Positions 17,669-26,322 of a DNA stretch of 35,722 bases are shown one piece after another. The notes under the pieces are model-generated. The model ran no database searches and was not told where the DNA came from. It saw only the letters and a program-made list of their open reading frames with translations. Position 1 is the first letter of the stretch; every line of letters starts with the position of its first letter. Made by a program: the position numbers and the translations under genes. Source of the DNA: Parcubacteria group bacterium (GTDB lineage: Bacteria; Patescibacteriota; Minisyncoccia; Phycocordibacterales; JABMOB01); the NCBI GenBank assembly GCA_013204345.1, contig JABMOB010000007.1:1-35722 (forward strand). Direction: 5' to 3'.

Positions 17669-17712
17669 TTTATAGCGATATATCGCTCTATTTCATTCGA
17701 TATATCGCTATA
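17669..17712. promoter_or_regulatory. Operator-like inverted repeat upstream of the TrpR-like gene
   Basis: TTTATAGCGATATATCG-N12-CGATATATCGCTATAAA; overlaps the expected -35 position for the -10 TATAAT at 17650-17655 (minus). Confidence 0.75.
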
Positions 17713-17772
17713 AATTCAAAAGTTTATTACTTTCTAAATTAAAATCAAGAGGGAGATGATAATTTAAACCCA

Positions 17773-19515
17773 CTAACTTTTATTTGAAATTTCCTCGGTA
17801 AGTTTGGACAGAAGATCTTCGGTAGAGATTTGACCGAGGTTTCCTTTGTCTCGGCTTTCCAGTGTGACCTTGTCGGCTTCTATTTCTTTGTCACCGATGA
17901 TTAGAAAATATGGAATTTTGTCTACCTTTGCCTGGCGGACTTTTTTACCGAAACCTTCATCACTAAAATCTTCTTCTACTCTAATACCGGCAGACTTCAA
18001 AGATTCAGAAACTTTTTTTGCAAATTCTATGTGTACTTCTCCGATCGGAATTATTTTTACTTGAACAGGGGAGAGCCACAGCGGAAATGCTCCAGCGAAG
18101 TGTTCGATAATCACAGAAAGGAATCTCTCAATAGAACCCATAATAGCTGCATGTATCATAACAATAGTTTCTTTTTCTCCTTTTTCGTTGGTGCAAGTTA
18201 GGTCAAAATTTACAGGCATATTCATATCAAGTTGTATTGTGGCAACCTGCCATTCTCTACCCAATGAATCATTACCCATAAAATCAACTTTTGGGCCGTA
18301 AAACGCCGCTTCACCCGGTGCCTCAATTGCATTCACTCCTTTTTCTTTGACCAATTCTCGCAATTCTTGTTCTGCTTTTTGCCAGATTTTTTCATCACCA
18401 AGATATTTATCCATTTGTTTTGGATCATGGAGAGAAAGACGGGGAGTAAGAGTAAATCCGACTGCAGAATAAAACGTTTCTATCATTGTCCAAATGTTTT
18501 TCATCTCTTGTTTTACTTGATCGTGTCTACAGAAAACATGAGCGTCGTCTTGGGTTATACATCTTACACGCGATAAGCCGGAAAGTTCACCGGATTGTTC
18601 GTCGCGATAAACTTTTGTGGTACTTGCGTATCGTTGGGGTAGTTCTTTGTAGCTCCATGGTTTTCGGTCATAAATTTGAACATGGTGAGGACAGTTCATA
18701 GGCTTCATCACAAAAGTATGCCCTTCTCGCGTTTCTATTTTAAATAGCTCGTCTTTGAATTTTTGCCAATGTCCACTCTTTTCGTACAGATCTTTTTTTG
18801 TGATGTGTGGAATATCTACTCGTTCATAACCAAATTTCTGACGAAGTTCCCAGACGAAATTATCTAAAACATCGCGCAACATTGTTCCTTTTGGTGTCCA
18901 TAGTGGGAGACCTGCGCCAACTAGTTCAGAGAATGTGAAAAGATCTAATTCTTTTCCTAGTTTTTTGTGGTCACGCTTCTTTGCTTCTTCAATTTGTATT
19001 TCATAAGTATTCAATTCTTCTTTTGTATTGAAAGCCAAGCCGTAAATGCGTGTGAGCATTTTGTTTTTTTCATCTCCGCGCCAATATGCTCCTGCTATGT
19101 GAGTAAGTTTGAAAGCTTCTGGTTTTATATCTCGTGCACTCTCCACGTGTCCGCCTCGGCATAGATCGGTAAATTTCCCGGCTGTGTAAAGAGTAATCTT
19201 CTCTTTTTTTTCGACAATTTCCTCAATCAGTTCCTTCTTATATTCATTGTCTTTGAAAAAATCTTTAGCTTCTTTTTCTGAGACTTCCTTGTGCTCAAAA
19301 CCACTCCATGTTTGGAGGATTTTTTTCATTACCTTTTCAATTTTTGGTAATTCTTTATCTGAAATAGGGGATGAAAATTCAAAATCGTAATAGAAGCCAT
19401 TTTCTATGGATGGTCCGATGCTGTTTTTCGTGTCTGGATAGAGTTCCAAAACCGCAGCGGCCAAAAGGTGGGCAAGCGAGTGTCTTAAATTATTTAAGTC
19501 AGTATCTTTATCCAT
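17773..19515 (-). CDS. thrS: Threonine-tRNA ligase lacking the N-terminal TGS domain
   Basis: LRHSLAHLLAAAVLELYPD, GPSIENGFYYDFE, HEVS..GGHVESARDIKPEAFKL, MNCPHHVQIY, catalytic and anticodon domains. Start revised from 19527 to 19515. Confidence 0.94.
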   Translation of the reverse strand: MDKDTDLNNLRHSLAHLLAAAVLELYPDTKNSIGPSIENGFYYDFEFSSPISDKELPKIEKVMKKILQTWSGFEHKEVSEKEAKDFFKDNEYKKELIEEIVEKKEKITLYTAGKFTDLCRGGHVESARDIKPEAFKLTHIAGAYWRGDEKNKMLTRIYGLAFNTKEELNTYEIQIEEAKKRDHKKLGKELDLFTFSELVGAGLPLWTPKGTMLRDVLDNFVWELRQKFGYERVDIPHITKKDLYEKSGHWQKFKDELFKIETREGHTFVMKPMNCPHHVQIYDRKPWSYKELPQRYASTTKVYRDEQSGELSGLSRVRCITQDDAHVFCRHDQVKQEMKNIWTMIETFYSAVGFTLTPRLSLHDPKQMDKYLGDEKIWQKAEQELRELVKEKGVNAIEAPGEAAFYGPKVDFMGNDSLGREWQVATIQLDMNMPVNFDLTCTNEKGEKETIVMIHAAIMGSIERFLSVIIEHFAGAFPLWLSPVQVKIIPIGEVHIEFAKKVSESLKSAGIRVEEDFSDEGFGKKVRQAKVDKIPYFLIIGDKEIEADKVTLESRDKGNLGQISTEDLLSKLTEEISNKS

Positions 19516-19606
19516 GTGTAATATCATAGCACTTTGCCCTTTTGTCGTATAGTTCTGCTATAATAATATGAGATGCACCTTACATGAATTATAGATCGGA
19601 GGCTAT

Positions 19607-20035
19607 ATGGAAATGCGTCGTAGAGAGACAATCGCTTTGTTGTATCTGAGATATGCTGTAAAAAAGAAGCTACTTCCTGTGGGGCTTTGTTCTACAGCGT
19701 CAGAAATCGCTATAGCAGTCGATTTTTCTTCAAGTGACATTAGACTTTTTTTGCTCGGATTAAAAAATCCCGCTAAACAAGTTCCAAAAAATGATTCCAA
19801 GCGTAGGCCAGTGGTTCCTATTTTGAATGCGATTACCCTTCGAAAACAAGAAGAGATGGCATTTGTTTGTTTGAAACATTTCTGCGCCAGAAAACATTTT
19901 CCATTTCATACTGATCTTGTGCTTTTCGCAAAAACAGCAAAGGACATCGGAGTTTCCCTGTCGGAGTTTCTAGAATTTTGGAAAATTCTTGGGCATGAGC
20001 TGGTAGACGAATCTTTTACAATCCCCGATATTTAG
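19607..20035 (+). CDS. Hypothetical protein, 142 aa
   Basis: Intact ORF with SD-like GGAGG upstream, TATAAT upstream, and a terminator-like hairpin downstream. Confidence 0.65.
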   Translation: MEMRRRETIALLYLRYAVKKKLLPVGLCSTASEIAIAVDFSSSDIRLFLLGLKNPAKQVPKNDSKRRPVVPILNAITLRKQEEMAFVCLKHFCARKHFPFHTDLVLFAKTAKDIGVSLSEFLEFWKILGHELVDESFTIPDI

Positions 20036-20061
20036 TCCTGTGCGACTAGATACGGGGATTT
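20017..20061 (+). terminator. Terminator-like hairpin at the end of the 142-aa ORF
   Basis: AATCCCCG...TAGTC..GACTA...CGGGGATT then TCCTTATATA. Confidence 0.6.
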
Positions 20062-20070
20062 CCTTATATA

Positions 20071-23000
20071 TTAGAGTGCTTTGGCTTTATCGGTAATGAT
20101 ACTTATGGTACCGTTTCGAGTAGAAATTTTACCTTTTATTGCTACACAATTTTCCGGAACAAAAATTGTTTTGAATTCTTCAAAAACTCTAGGAAAAACC
20201 ACGGCCTCAATACTACCGGTGAAATCGCTTAGTTTTAGGAAAAGCATGGAATCTCCTTTTTTAGTAATTATGTTTTTTACTTCTTCCAATATCCCCCCCA
20301 CAACAACAGTCTCTCCTTCTTTTGCTTCTTCTTTTACTTTTCTAATATTTGAATCGCGTTTGTCCAATTTTTCTTTAAATTTATCCAAAGGATGGCCGGA
20401 AATATACAAACCGAGAAGCTCTTTTTCCCAAAGGAGTTTATCGGCTTGTTTTGCTTCCGGAGCTTCTTCTAGTTTTAGTTTTGGTACACTAGTCTGATCA
20501 TCCATAAGGCCGAAGAGCGAGTTCTGATTATCTGCTGTCTGATTTTTCTCTTTGTTATAAGCCAAAATATTTTCCAAATTTGAAAGAAGTACACCTCTTT
20601 CTCCAAAATTATCCATCGCCCCAGATTTTATCAAAGCATCCATAGATTTTTTGTTTAGATTTTTATCTTTAATTCTATCCAGAAAATCAACAAGTGACTT
20701 GAATTTTCCACCCATTTTTCTTTCGGTGATGATAAAATCGGCAATTCCAATCCCAAAGTTTTTTATAGTGTAAAGTCCGAAACGAATTTGGTTCCTCACC
20801 CCAGCGGTTGGAGTATTCTCCAACTCGCTTTTGGGGTTTGCTTCCATTTGTACCACAGTAAATCCACCAAAACTCTCATTGATATTCGGTGGCAAGACAG
20901 GAATACGCATCCTTTTACACTCCGCAATAATTTCAGAGATTTTCTCTACATCACCAGAGTCTGCGGTAAGGACAGCCGACATGTAAATAGCAGGAAAGTT
21001 TGCTTTCATATAGGCGGTCTGATATGCCACGCGTCCGTAGCTTGCAGCGTGAGCTTTGTTGAATCCATACGCAGCAAATGGCTCGATAAGTTTCCACAAC
21101 TCTTCTGCTTTTTGTTTTGTCATTCCATTTTTTATCAAACCTTCATTCAGTTTTTCTTTCTGAGCTTCCATTTCTGCTGGGATTTTTTTACCCATAGCTT
21201 TTCGGAGTTTATCTGCTTCTAACCATGAATACCCTCCAAGTTTTATTGCGATAAGCATCACATCATCCTGATATGTGATAACACCGTAAGACTGCGAAAG
21301 AATATCTTTCATTCGCGGATCAAGGTATTTTATTTTACCTGCATCATGTTTGCGCTCAACGTATTGTGGAATAGATTCCATTGGGCCTGGGCGATAAAGA
21401 GCAACCATGGCATTTATGTCGGTGATTACTGTTGGTCTAAGTTCTTTGAGGTAGCGTGTCATTCCTTGACCATTTAACTGAAAAAGGCCGATTGTTTCTC
21501 CACGCGCCAACATTTCGAATGTTATTTTGTCGTCCCATGGAATATTTTCTATGTCTATTTTTATTCCGCGAAGTTTCTCTGTGATTTTTACTGCATCAGC
21601 AAGAATAGAGAGGTTTTTTATTCCAAGAAAGTCAAATTTTAGGAGGCCAGCATCTTCTACTGCATGCATATCAAACTGCGTAATAATTTTATTTTCACCT
21701 TTTGTGTCGTACTGCAGTGGTACATAGTCTGTAAGTGGGGTGGGGGAAATAACAACTCCTGCAGCGTGTACCGAGATATGCCGTGCACACCCCTCGATTT
21801 TTTTTGCCATGTCGATAATCTCTTTTACATCCTTTTCTTCTTTGTAGATTTTTTTTAGGTCGGGGACTTCAGCAATTGCTTTGTCTATTGTCATTGGAAA
21901 TCCCTGCGCCCCCATTGGGATGAGCTTCGCTATTTTGTCGCCGGTAGTATATGGAAATCCCATAGCACGTGCTGCATCTCGTACAGAGCCCCGCGCCATC
22001 ATCGTACCAAAAGTACCTATTTGGGCGACTTTATCTTCTCCATATTTTTGTTTTGCATAAGCGATAATCTCATCTCTGCGATTGTCGGCATAGTCCATAT
22101 CAATATCCGGCGCGGAAGGTCTTTCTGGGTTTAGAAAACGCTCAAACGGTAATTTAAATTCTATCGGGTTTACGTTGGTGATATTTGCAAGGTATGTGAC
22201 GAGTGATCCTGCAACCGATCCTCTAATCGTAGTGAGAATTCCGTGTTCGTGCGCATATTTTAAAAGATCGCTTACAACCAGAAAATACGGAGCGTAACCC
22301 TTGTCTTTTATAACTTTCAATTCGTACTCGACTCTTTCTCGGAGCTCTGATGTTTCGGTTAATTTTCTTTTTCCAAAACCTTTCTCCACCAAGTCTCGTA
22401 GGGCGTCATCTGCGACCACACCGTCTGGCAACTTATAGTCTGGGAAAACCCAACTCCCAAGCTCTAGCTCAAGATCACACATATTGGCTATTTTTTCACA
22501 GTTTAGAATTGCCTCTGGGATTTTTTTGAAGTATTTTTCTGCCTGCACACCTGTTATAAAAGAGAAATTTTCTTCACTACTTTCTAGGCGTTTTTTGTCG
22601 CTGAAATCAACGTTGTTTTGGATCGAAATCAAAGTGTTTCGCGCCTGTCGATCTTTTTCATTTATATAATAGACATCATGAGCCGCAACTAATGGGGTTT
22701 TACTCTCTTTGGCGATTTCTATCAAAGTTTTCATTTTATCTTCGTGGCCGTCGATTTCCGGATGATGGGTTATCTCTATGAAGAAATTTTCTTCTCCAAA
22801 TACTTTTTTGTACCACTCTATCAAGTCGCGTGCCTTGTCGTGGTCTTTGTTTTTAATCGCCACGGAAATATCTCCGCTGAAAGATGGCGAAATACAAACT
22901 AGCCCTTCTTTGTATTTTTCTAAAATTTCTTTGTCTACTCGAGGTTTGTAATAGAAACCGTCTATATAAGATTCAGTGACAAGCTTTATCAGATTTTTAT

Positions 23001-23295
23001 AACCAACTAGATTTTTGGCGAGAAGTACTAGTCTGTATCGTGAGCTGTCTACTCCAGCTTGTTTGTCTTTACGTCCTCGCACGGCGAGATAGGCGTCAAT
23101 CCCAATAATTGGTTTTATGTCCGCTTTTTTACAGGTTTTGTAAAACTCAATCGCACCATAAAGATTGCCGTTATCTGTGAGCGCCAAAGCTGTCATTTCA
23201 CATTTTTTTGCAGCTTTCACCAACTCGTCAATTTTCGGCAAAGCATTGAGTAAACTATAGTGTGAATGTGTGTGAAGATGTATAAATTTTGACAT
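20071..23295 (-). CDS. dnaE: DNA polymerase III alpha subunit
   Basis: HLHTHSHYSLLNALPKIDELV (PHP), PDIDMDYADNRRDEII, GPMESIPQYVERKH, C-terminal OB fold. Confidence 0.96.
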   Translation of the reverse strand: MSKFIHLHTHSHYSLLNALPKIDELVKAAKKCEMTALALTDNGNLYGAIEFYKTCKKADIKPIIGIDAYLAVRGRKDKQAGVDSSRYRLVLLAKNLVGYKNLIKLVTESYIDGFYYKPRVDKEILEKYKEGLVCISPSFSGDISVAIKNKDHDKARDLIEWYKKVFGEENFFIEITHHPEIDGHEDKMKTLIEIAKESKTPLVAAHDVYYINEKDRQARNTLISIQNNVDFSDKKRLESSEENFSFITGVQAEKYFKKIPEAILNCEKIANMCDLELELGSWVFPDYKLPDGVVADDALRDLVEKGFGKRKLTETSELRERVEYELKVIKDKGYAPYFLVVSDLLKYAHEHGILTTIRGSVAGSLVTYLANITNVNPIEFKLPFERFLNPERPSAPDIDMDYADNRRDEIIAYAKQKYGEDKVAQIGTFGTMMARGSVRDAARAMGFPYTTGDKIAKLIPMGAQGFPMTIDKAIAEVPDLKKIYKEEKDVKEIIDMAKKIEGCARHISVHAAGVVISPTPLTDYVPLQYDTKGENKIITQFDMHAVEDAGLLKFDFLGIKNLSILADAVKITEKLRGIKIDIENIPWDDKITFEMLARGETIGLFQLNGQGMTRYLKELRPTVITDINAMVALYRPGPMESIPQYVERKHDAGKIKYLDPRMKDILSQSYGVITYQDDVMLIAIKLGGYSWLEADKLRKAMGKKIPAEMEAQKEKLNEGLIKNGMTKQKAEELWKLIEPFAAYGFNKAHAASYGRVAYQTAYMKANFPAIYMSAVLTADSGDVEKISEIIAECKRMRIPVLPPNINESFGGFTVVQMEANPKSELENTPTAGVRNQIRFGLYTIKNFGIGIADFIITERKMGGKFKSLVDFLDRIKDKNLNKKSMDALIKSGAMDNFGERGVLLSNLENILAYNKEKNQTADNQNSLFGLMDDQTSVPKLKLEEAPEAKQADKLLWEKELLGLYISGHPLDKFKEKLDKRDSNIRKVKEEAKEGETVVVGGILEEVKNIITKKGDSMLFLKLSDFTGSIEAVVFPRVFEEFKTIFVPENCVAIKGKISTRNGTISIITDKAKAL
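20798..20837. repeat. Palindromic in-frame insertion within dnaE
   Basis: ACCCCA-gcg-GTTGGAG-tatt-CTCCAAC-tcgctt-TTGGGGT; encodes KSELENTPTAGV inside an apparent extra segment of DnaE. Confidence 0.6.
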
Positions 23296-23296
23296 A

Positions 23297-23335
23297 AAGA
23301 TACCAATATACGAATGTATGCGAATGATACGAATG
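23297..23335 (+). repeat. Degenerate ~10-nt tandem repeat at the dnaE/rnhB junction
   Basis: tatacgaatg tatgcgaatg atacgaatgg. Confidence 0.7.
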
Positions 23336-23408
23336 GCTACAAATAAGGACCGGAAATTCTTAAGGTTATTATATCAAAAAAGCTGGCGAGTTAGGATATA
23401 CTAATAGT

Positions 23409-24017
23409 ATGAAGTATGGCACAAAAATAAAGTATATCGTAGGTGTTGATGAAGTTGGGCGTGGACCATTTGCTGGGCCGGTTACTTTGGGTGTTTGTGT
23501 TGTTCCTATCGGTTTTAATAAAAAGTTTTTCAGAGGGTTAAGGGATTCCAAAAAACTTAGTCCAGAAAAACGGCAAGAATGGTTTAAAAAAATTAATCAA
23601 GAAAAGAAATCTAAGAAGCTTCGTTACTCTGTTTTTTCTGTTAGGGCCTCGGTAATTGATAAGCGTGGACTTTCTTTTGCGATTAATTTTGCTTTAAATA
23701 AAGCTCTGTTACTTCTTAAGCTGAAACCGAATCAGTGTTTTATTTTTCTTGATGGGGGCCTCAGAGCGCCCAAAGAGTTTATTTTCCAAAAAACTGTTAT
23801 CAAAGGAGATGAAAAAATTCCCGTCATTTCTCTCGCTTCGATTGTTGCTAAGGTAACTCGCGACAGAAAAATGGTTTTGTTTGCCAAGAGATATCCAAAA
23901 TACGGTTTCGAAATTCATAAAGGTTATGGGACTTTGGCACACAGGCGAGCTATAAAAAAATATAGCTCGTGTCAGATTCATCGCAAGAGTTTTTTAAAAA
24001 AACTTGATAACAGTTGA
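23409..24017 (+). CDS. rnhB: Ribonuclease HII
   Basis: YIVGVDEVGRGPFAGPV, LRDSKKLS, SIVAKVTRDR, IHRKSF. Confidence 0.93.
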   Translation: MKYGTKIKYIVGVDEVGRGPFAGPVTLGVCVVPIGFNKKFFRGLRDSKKLSPEKRQEWFKKINQEKKSKKLRYSVFSVRASVIDKRGLSFAINFALNKALLLLKLKPNQCFIFLDGGLRAPKEFIFQKTVIKGDEKIPVISLASIVAKVTRDRKMVLFAKRYPKYGFEIHKGYGTLAHRRAIKKYSSCQIHRKSFLKKLDNS

Positions 24018-24049
24018 CCTTTTTGGGTTTTTGTTTATACTTATATTCT

Positions 24050-24283
24050 ATGGTAATAAGAATGAGAAGTACGCGGTCTCATACCGCAAATCGAAGGTCT
24101 CATCACAGACTTAAGTCTATGAGTTTTTCTGTTTGTCCAGATTGTAAAAAGCCAAAAGAAAATCACAAAGCTTGTGGAAATTGTGGAAAATATAACGGCA
24201 GAGTGGTTACTGATGTTCACGCAAAGATGGCTAAAAAAGCAGCAAAGAATAAGGATAAGGACAAGAAAACAGAAGGGAAATAG
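24050..24283 (+). CDS. rpmF: Ribosomal protein bL32
   Basis: RSHTANRRSHHRLK...CPDCKKPKENHKACGNCGKYNGR. Start revised from 24014 to 24050; promoter TTGACC-16-TATACT upstream. Confidence 0.9.
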   Translation: MVIRMRSTRSHTANRRSHHRLKSMSFSVCPDCKKPKENHKACGNCGKYNGRVVTDVHAKMAKKAAKNKDKDKKTEGK

Positions 24284-24339
24284 TTTTTAAGTTGATAAGT
24301 TAAAAGTTTGTAAGTTTTGTTTTTGGTTTTTATGTTCAT

Positions 24340-25236
24340 ATGGCAAATAGGCACCTTTCAAGATCAATAGTTACACAATCACTCTTTGAATGGGATTTCA
24401 ACCAGAAATCTGACAAAGAGGCTATGGAAATATTCCGTCGAAACACGGAAGAGTTTGCTCCCGGTATGGGAGATTTTTCGTTTATGGAGTCGCTTATGGA
24501 AAATGTTTTAAAGAAGAGAAAAGACCTTGATGTGATTATTACTAAAGCTGCTCCAGATTGGCCACTGGATAAAATCTCAATAATTGACCGAAATATTTTG
24601 CGAATCGGGCTATATGAACTACTTTTCGCTGATAGGTCACAGGTTCCTCCCAAGGTTGCTATAAATGAAGCGATTGAGCTAGCAAAAACTTTTGGTGGTG
24701 ATACTTCTGGTAAGTTTGTGAATGGTGTTTTGGGTGCTGTTTATAAAGAAATGGGTGAGCCCGGCAAGGAAGAGCAATCTAAAAATAAAGTAAGAAAAGA
24801 TATCCCTGATGAACTTGCGCCGATAGAAAAACTCGGTGGGGCGGTGGTGTATGCTTCAGACAATGGTGAAATATATTTGGCACTTGTCCATGATGTTTTT
24901 GGACACTGGACGCTTTCAAAAGGAAAATTAGAACCAAATATTGATGTGGAGGAAGGTACCATAAAAGAAATGAAAGAAGAGCTTGGTTTGGATGTTGTTA
25001 TAAAAGAAAAGCTCGGTGACAATCAGTATATTGCCTTTGATCCAGAGAAAGGTAAAATCAGAAAACAGGTTAATTATTTCTTAGCAGAAGCCCCTTTTGG
25101 AGAGTTAAAAAAACCAGAATCATGTGGTTTGGATGACATAAAATGGTTTAAACTTGCTGATATTCTTGATTTAAACTTTTATAACGATATTTTACCTCTC
25201 GTCACGAAAGCAATCAACATATTGCTAAAGAAGTAA
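24340..25236 (+). CDS. NusB-like antitermination domain fused to a C-terminal NUDIX domain
   Basis: NusB part: RSIVTQSLFEWDF...IIDRNILRIGLYELLF...PPKVAINEAIELAKTFGGDTSGKFVNGVLGAVYK. NUDIX part: GHWTLSKGKLEPNIDVEEGTIKEMKEELGLDV. Confidence 0.88.
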   Translation: MANRHLSRSIVTQSLFEWDFNQKSDKEAMEIFRRNTEEFAPGMGDFSFMESLMENVLKKRKDLDVIITKAAPDWPLDKISIIDRNILRIGLYELLFADRSQVPPKVAINEAIELAKTFGGDTSGKFVNGVLGAVYKEMGEPGKEEQSKNKVRKDIPDELAPIEKLGGAVVYASDNGEIYLALVHDVFGHWTLSKGKLEPNIDVEEGTIKEMKEELGLDVVIKEKLGDNQYIAFDPEKGKIRKQVNYFLAEAPFGELKKPESCGLDDIKWFKLADILDLNFYNDILPLVTKAINILLKK

Positions 25237-25257
25237 CTTTTTGATAAACATACTTCT

Positions 25258-25953
25258 ATGAATATTGATTTTACCCAATTTGAAAAACTTGCGGGTGTGA
25301 AGTTTAAAGACAAAAACCTTCTTAAACAGGCGTTTCTTCATCGTTCCTATATAAATGAAAATAAGGGTTCTGGGCTAGATCACAATGAGCGTCTGGAGTT
25401 TTTAGGTGATGCAGTTTTGGAGCTGGTTATTACTGAAGAGCTTTATGAAAAATATCCTGCAAAACCGGAGGGGGAATTGACAAGTTATCGCTCGGCTCTT
25501 GTAAATGCAGTGACTTGTGCACAAGTTGCAACCAATTTGAGTGTAAACGATTTTTTACTTCTTTCTCGCGGTGAGGCAAAGGATACCGGTCGTGCTAGAC
25601 AGTTTATTTTGGCGAATACTCTAGAGGCAATTATTGGTGCGATTTATCTTGATCAAGGTTACGAATCAGCCAAAAAATTTATTGCAAAAAATATCTCACC
25701 TTTAATTGATGATATTATAGAAAAACGTGCTTGGATTGATGCAAAAAGTTTGTTTCAAGAAAAAGCACAAGAAGTGGATGGTATTACTCCAGCATACAAA
25801 ACAGTGAAAGAAACTGGTCCAGATCATGATAAGAAATTTACAGTCGGTGTTTATCTCGGTAAAGAGCTCGTCATCTCTGGTGAAGGAGATTCTAAACAGG
25901 AGGCGGAACAAGACGCGGCCAGAAAAGCGTTGGAAAAAAAAGGATGGGAATAG
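25258..25953 (+). CDS. rnc: Ribonuclease III
   Basis: HRSYINE, HNERLEFLGDAVLEL, NTLEAIIGAIYLDQG, dsRBD at the C-terminus. Confidence 0.95.
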   Translation: MNIDFTQFEKLAGVKFKDKNLLKQAFLHRSYINENKGSGLDHNERLEFLGDAVLELVITEELYEKYPAKPEGELTSYRSALVNAVTCAQVATNLSVNDFLLLSRGEAKDTGRARQFILANTLEAIIGAIYLDQGYESAKKFIAKNISPLIDDIIEKRAWIDAKSLFQEKAQEVDGITPAYKTVKETGPDHDKKFTVGVYLGKELVISGEGDSKQEAEQDAARKALEKKGWE

Positions 25954-25957
25954 ATAA

Positions 25958-26236
25958 ATGGTTATGGACGAAAAAATAAAAGAGCTGGAAAAAGAGGTCG
26001 GTTATATAAAAGAAAGAAATAAGCGAGTAGAAGCCGACAAAGCGTGGGAGGTGAGTATGGTTAGGATGCTTTCCCTAACGGTAATTACATACATAATCGC
26101 TTCTTTGGTTTTATATTTTATCGGGGTTAATAATTTTCTACTTAGCGCACTTGTGCCGGCTCTGGGCTACTTTCTATCTACCCAATCATTGCCTTTTATA
26201 AAGAAGCGCTGGATAAGTAAATTTATCTCTAAGTAA
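25958..26236 (+). CDS. Small membrane protein with N-terminal coiled coil
   Basis: Intact 92-aa ORF with two hydrophobic segments, closely following rnc. Confidence 0.6.
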   Translation: MVMDEKIKELEKEVGYIKERNKRVEADKAWEVSMVRMLSLTVITYIIASLVLYFIGVNNFLLSALVPALGYFLSTQSLPFIKKRWISKFISK

Positions 26237-26264
26237 GAGCCTTAAACAGAGGCTTTACTTTTTT
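26233..26264 (+). terminator. Intrinsic terminator after the rnc operon
   Basis: GTAAGAGCCT-taaacag-AGGCTTTAC followed by TTTTTT. Confidence 0.75.
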
Positions 26265-26322
26265 ATACTCAAGAAAGGTGCTATATTTATAACCAATGTA
26301 TTCTGTAGCAGAATTTTAATTT

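Noticed and set aside
20788-21222. 144-aa plus-strand ORF antisense to dnaE, and similar antisense ORFs (e.g. 4098-4421, 6957-7364, 12051-12548, 27546-28082)
   Set aside because: They lie opposite strongly supported coding sequence, and their composition mirrors the sense codons.
24014-24049. N-terminal extension of the rpmF ORF (MTFLGFCLYLYS)
   Set aside because: This stretch carries the promoter (TTGACC/TATACT); the bL32 sequence starts at 24050.
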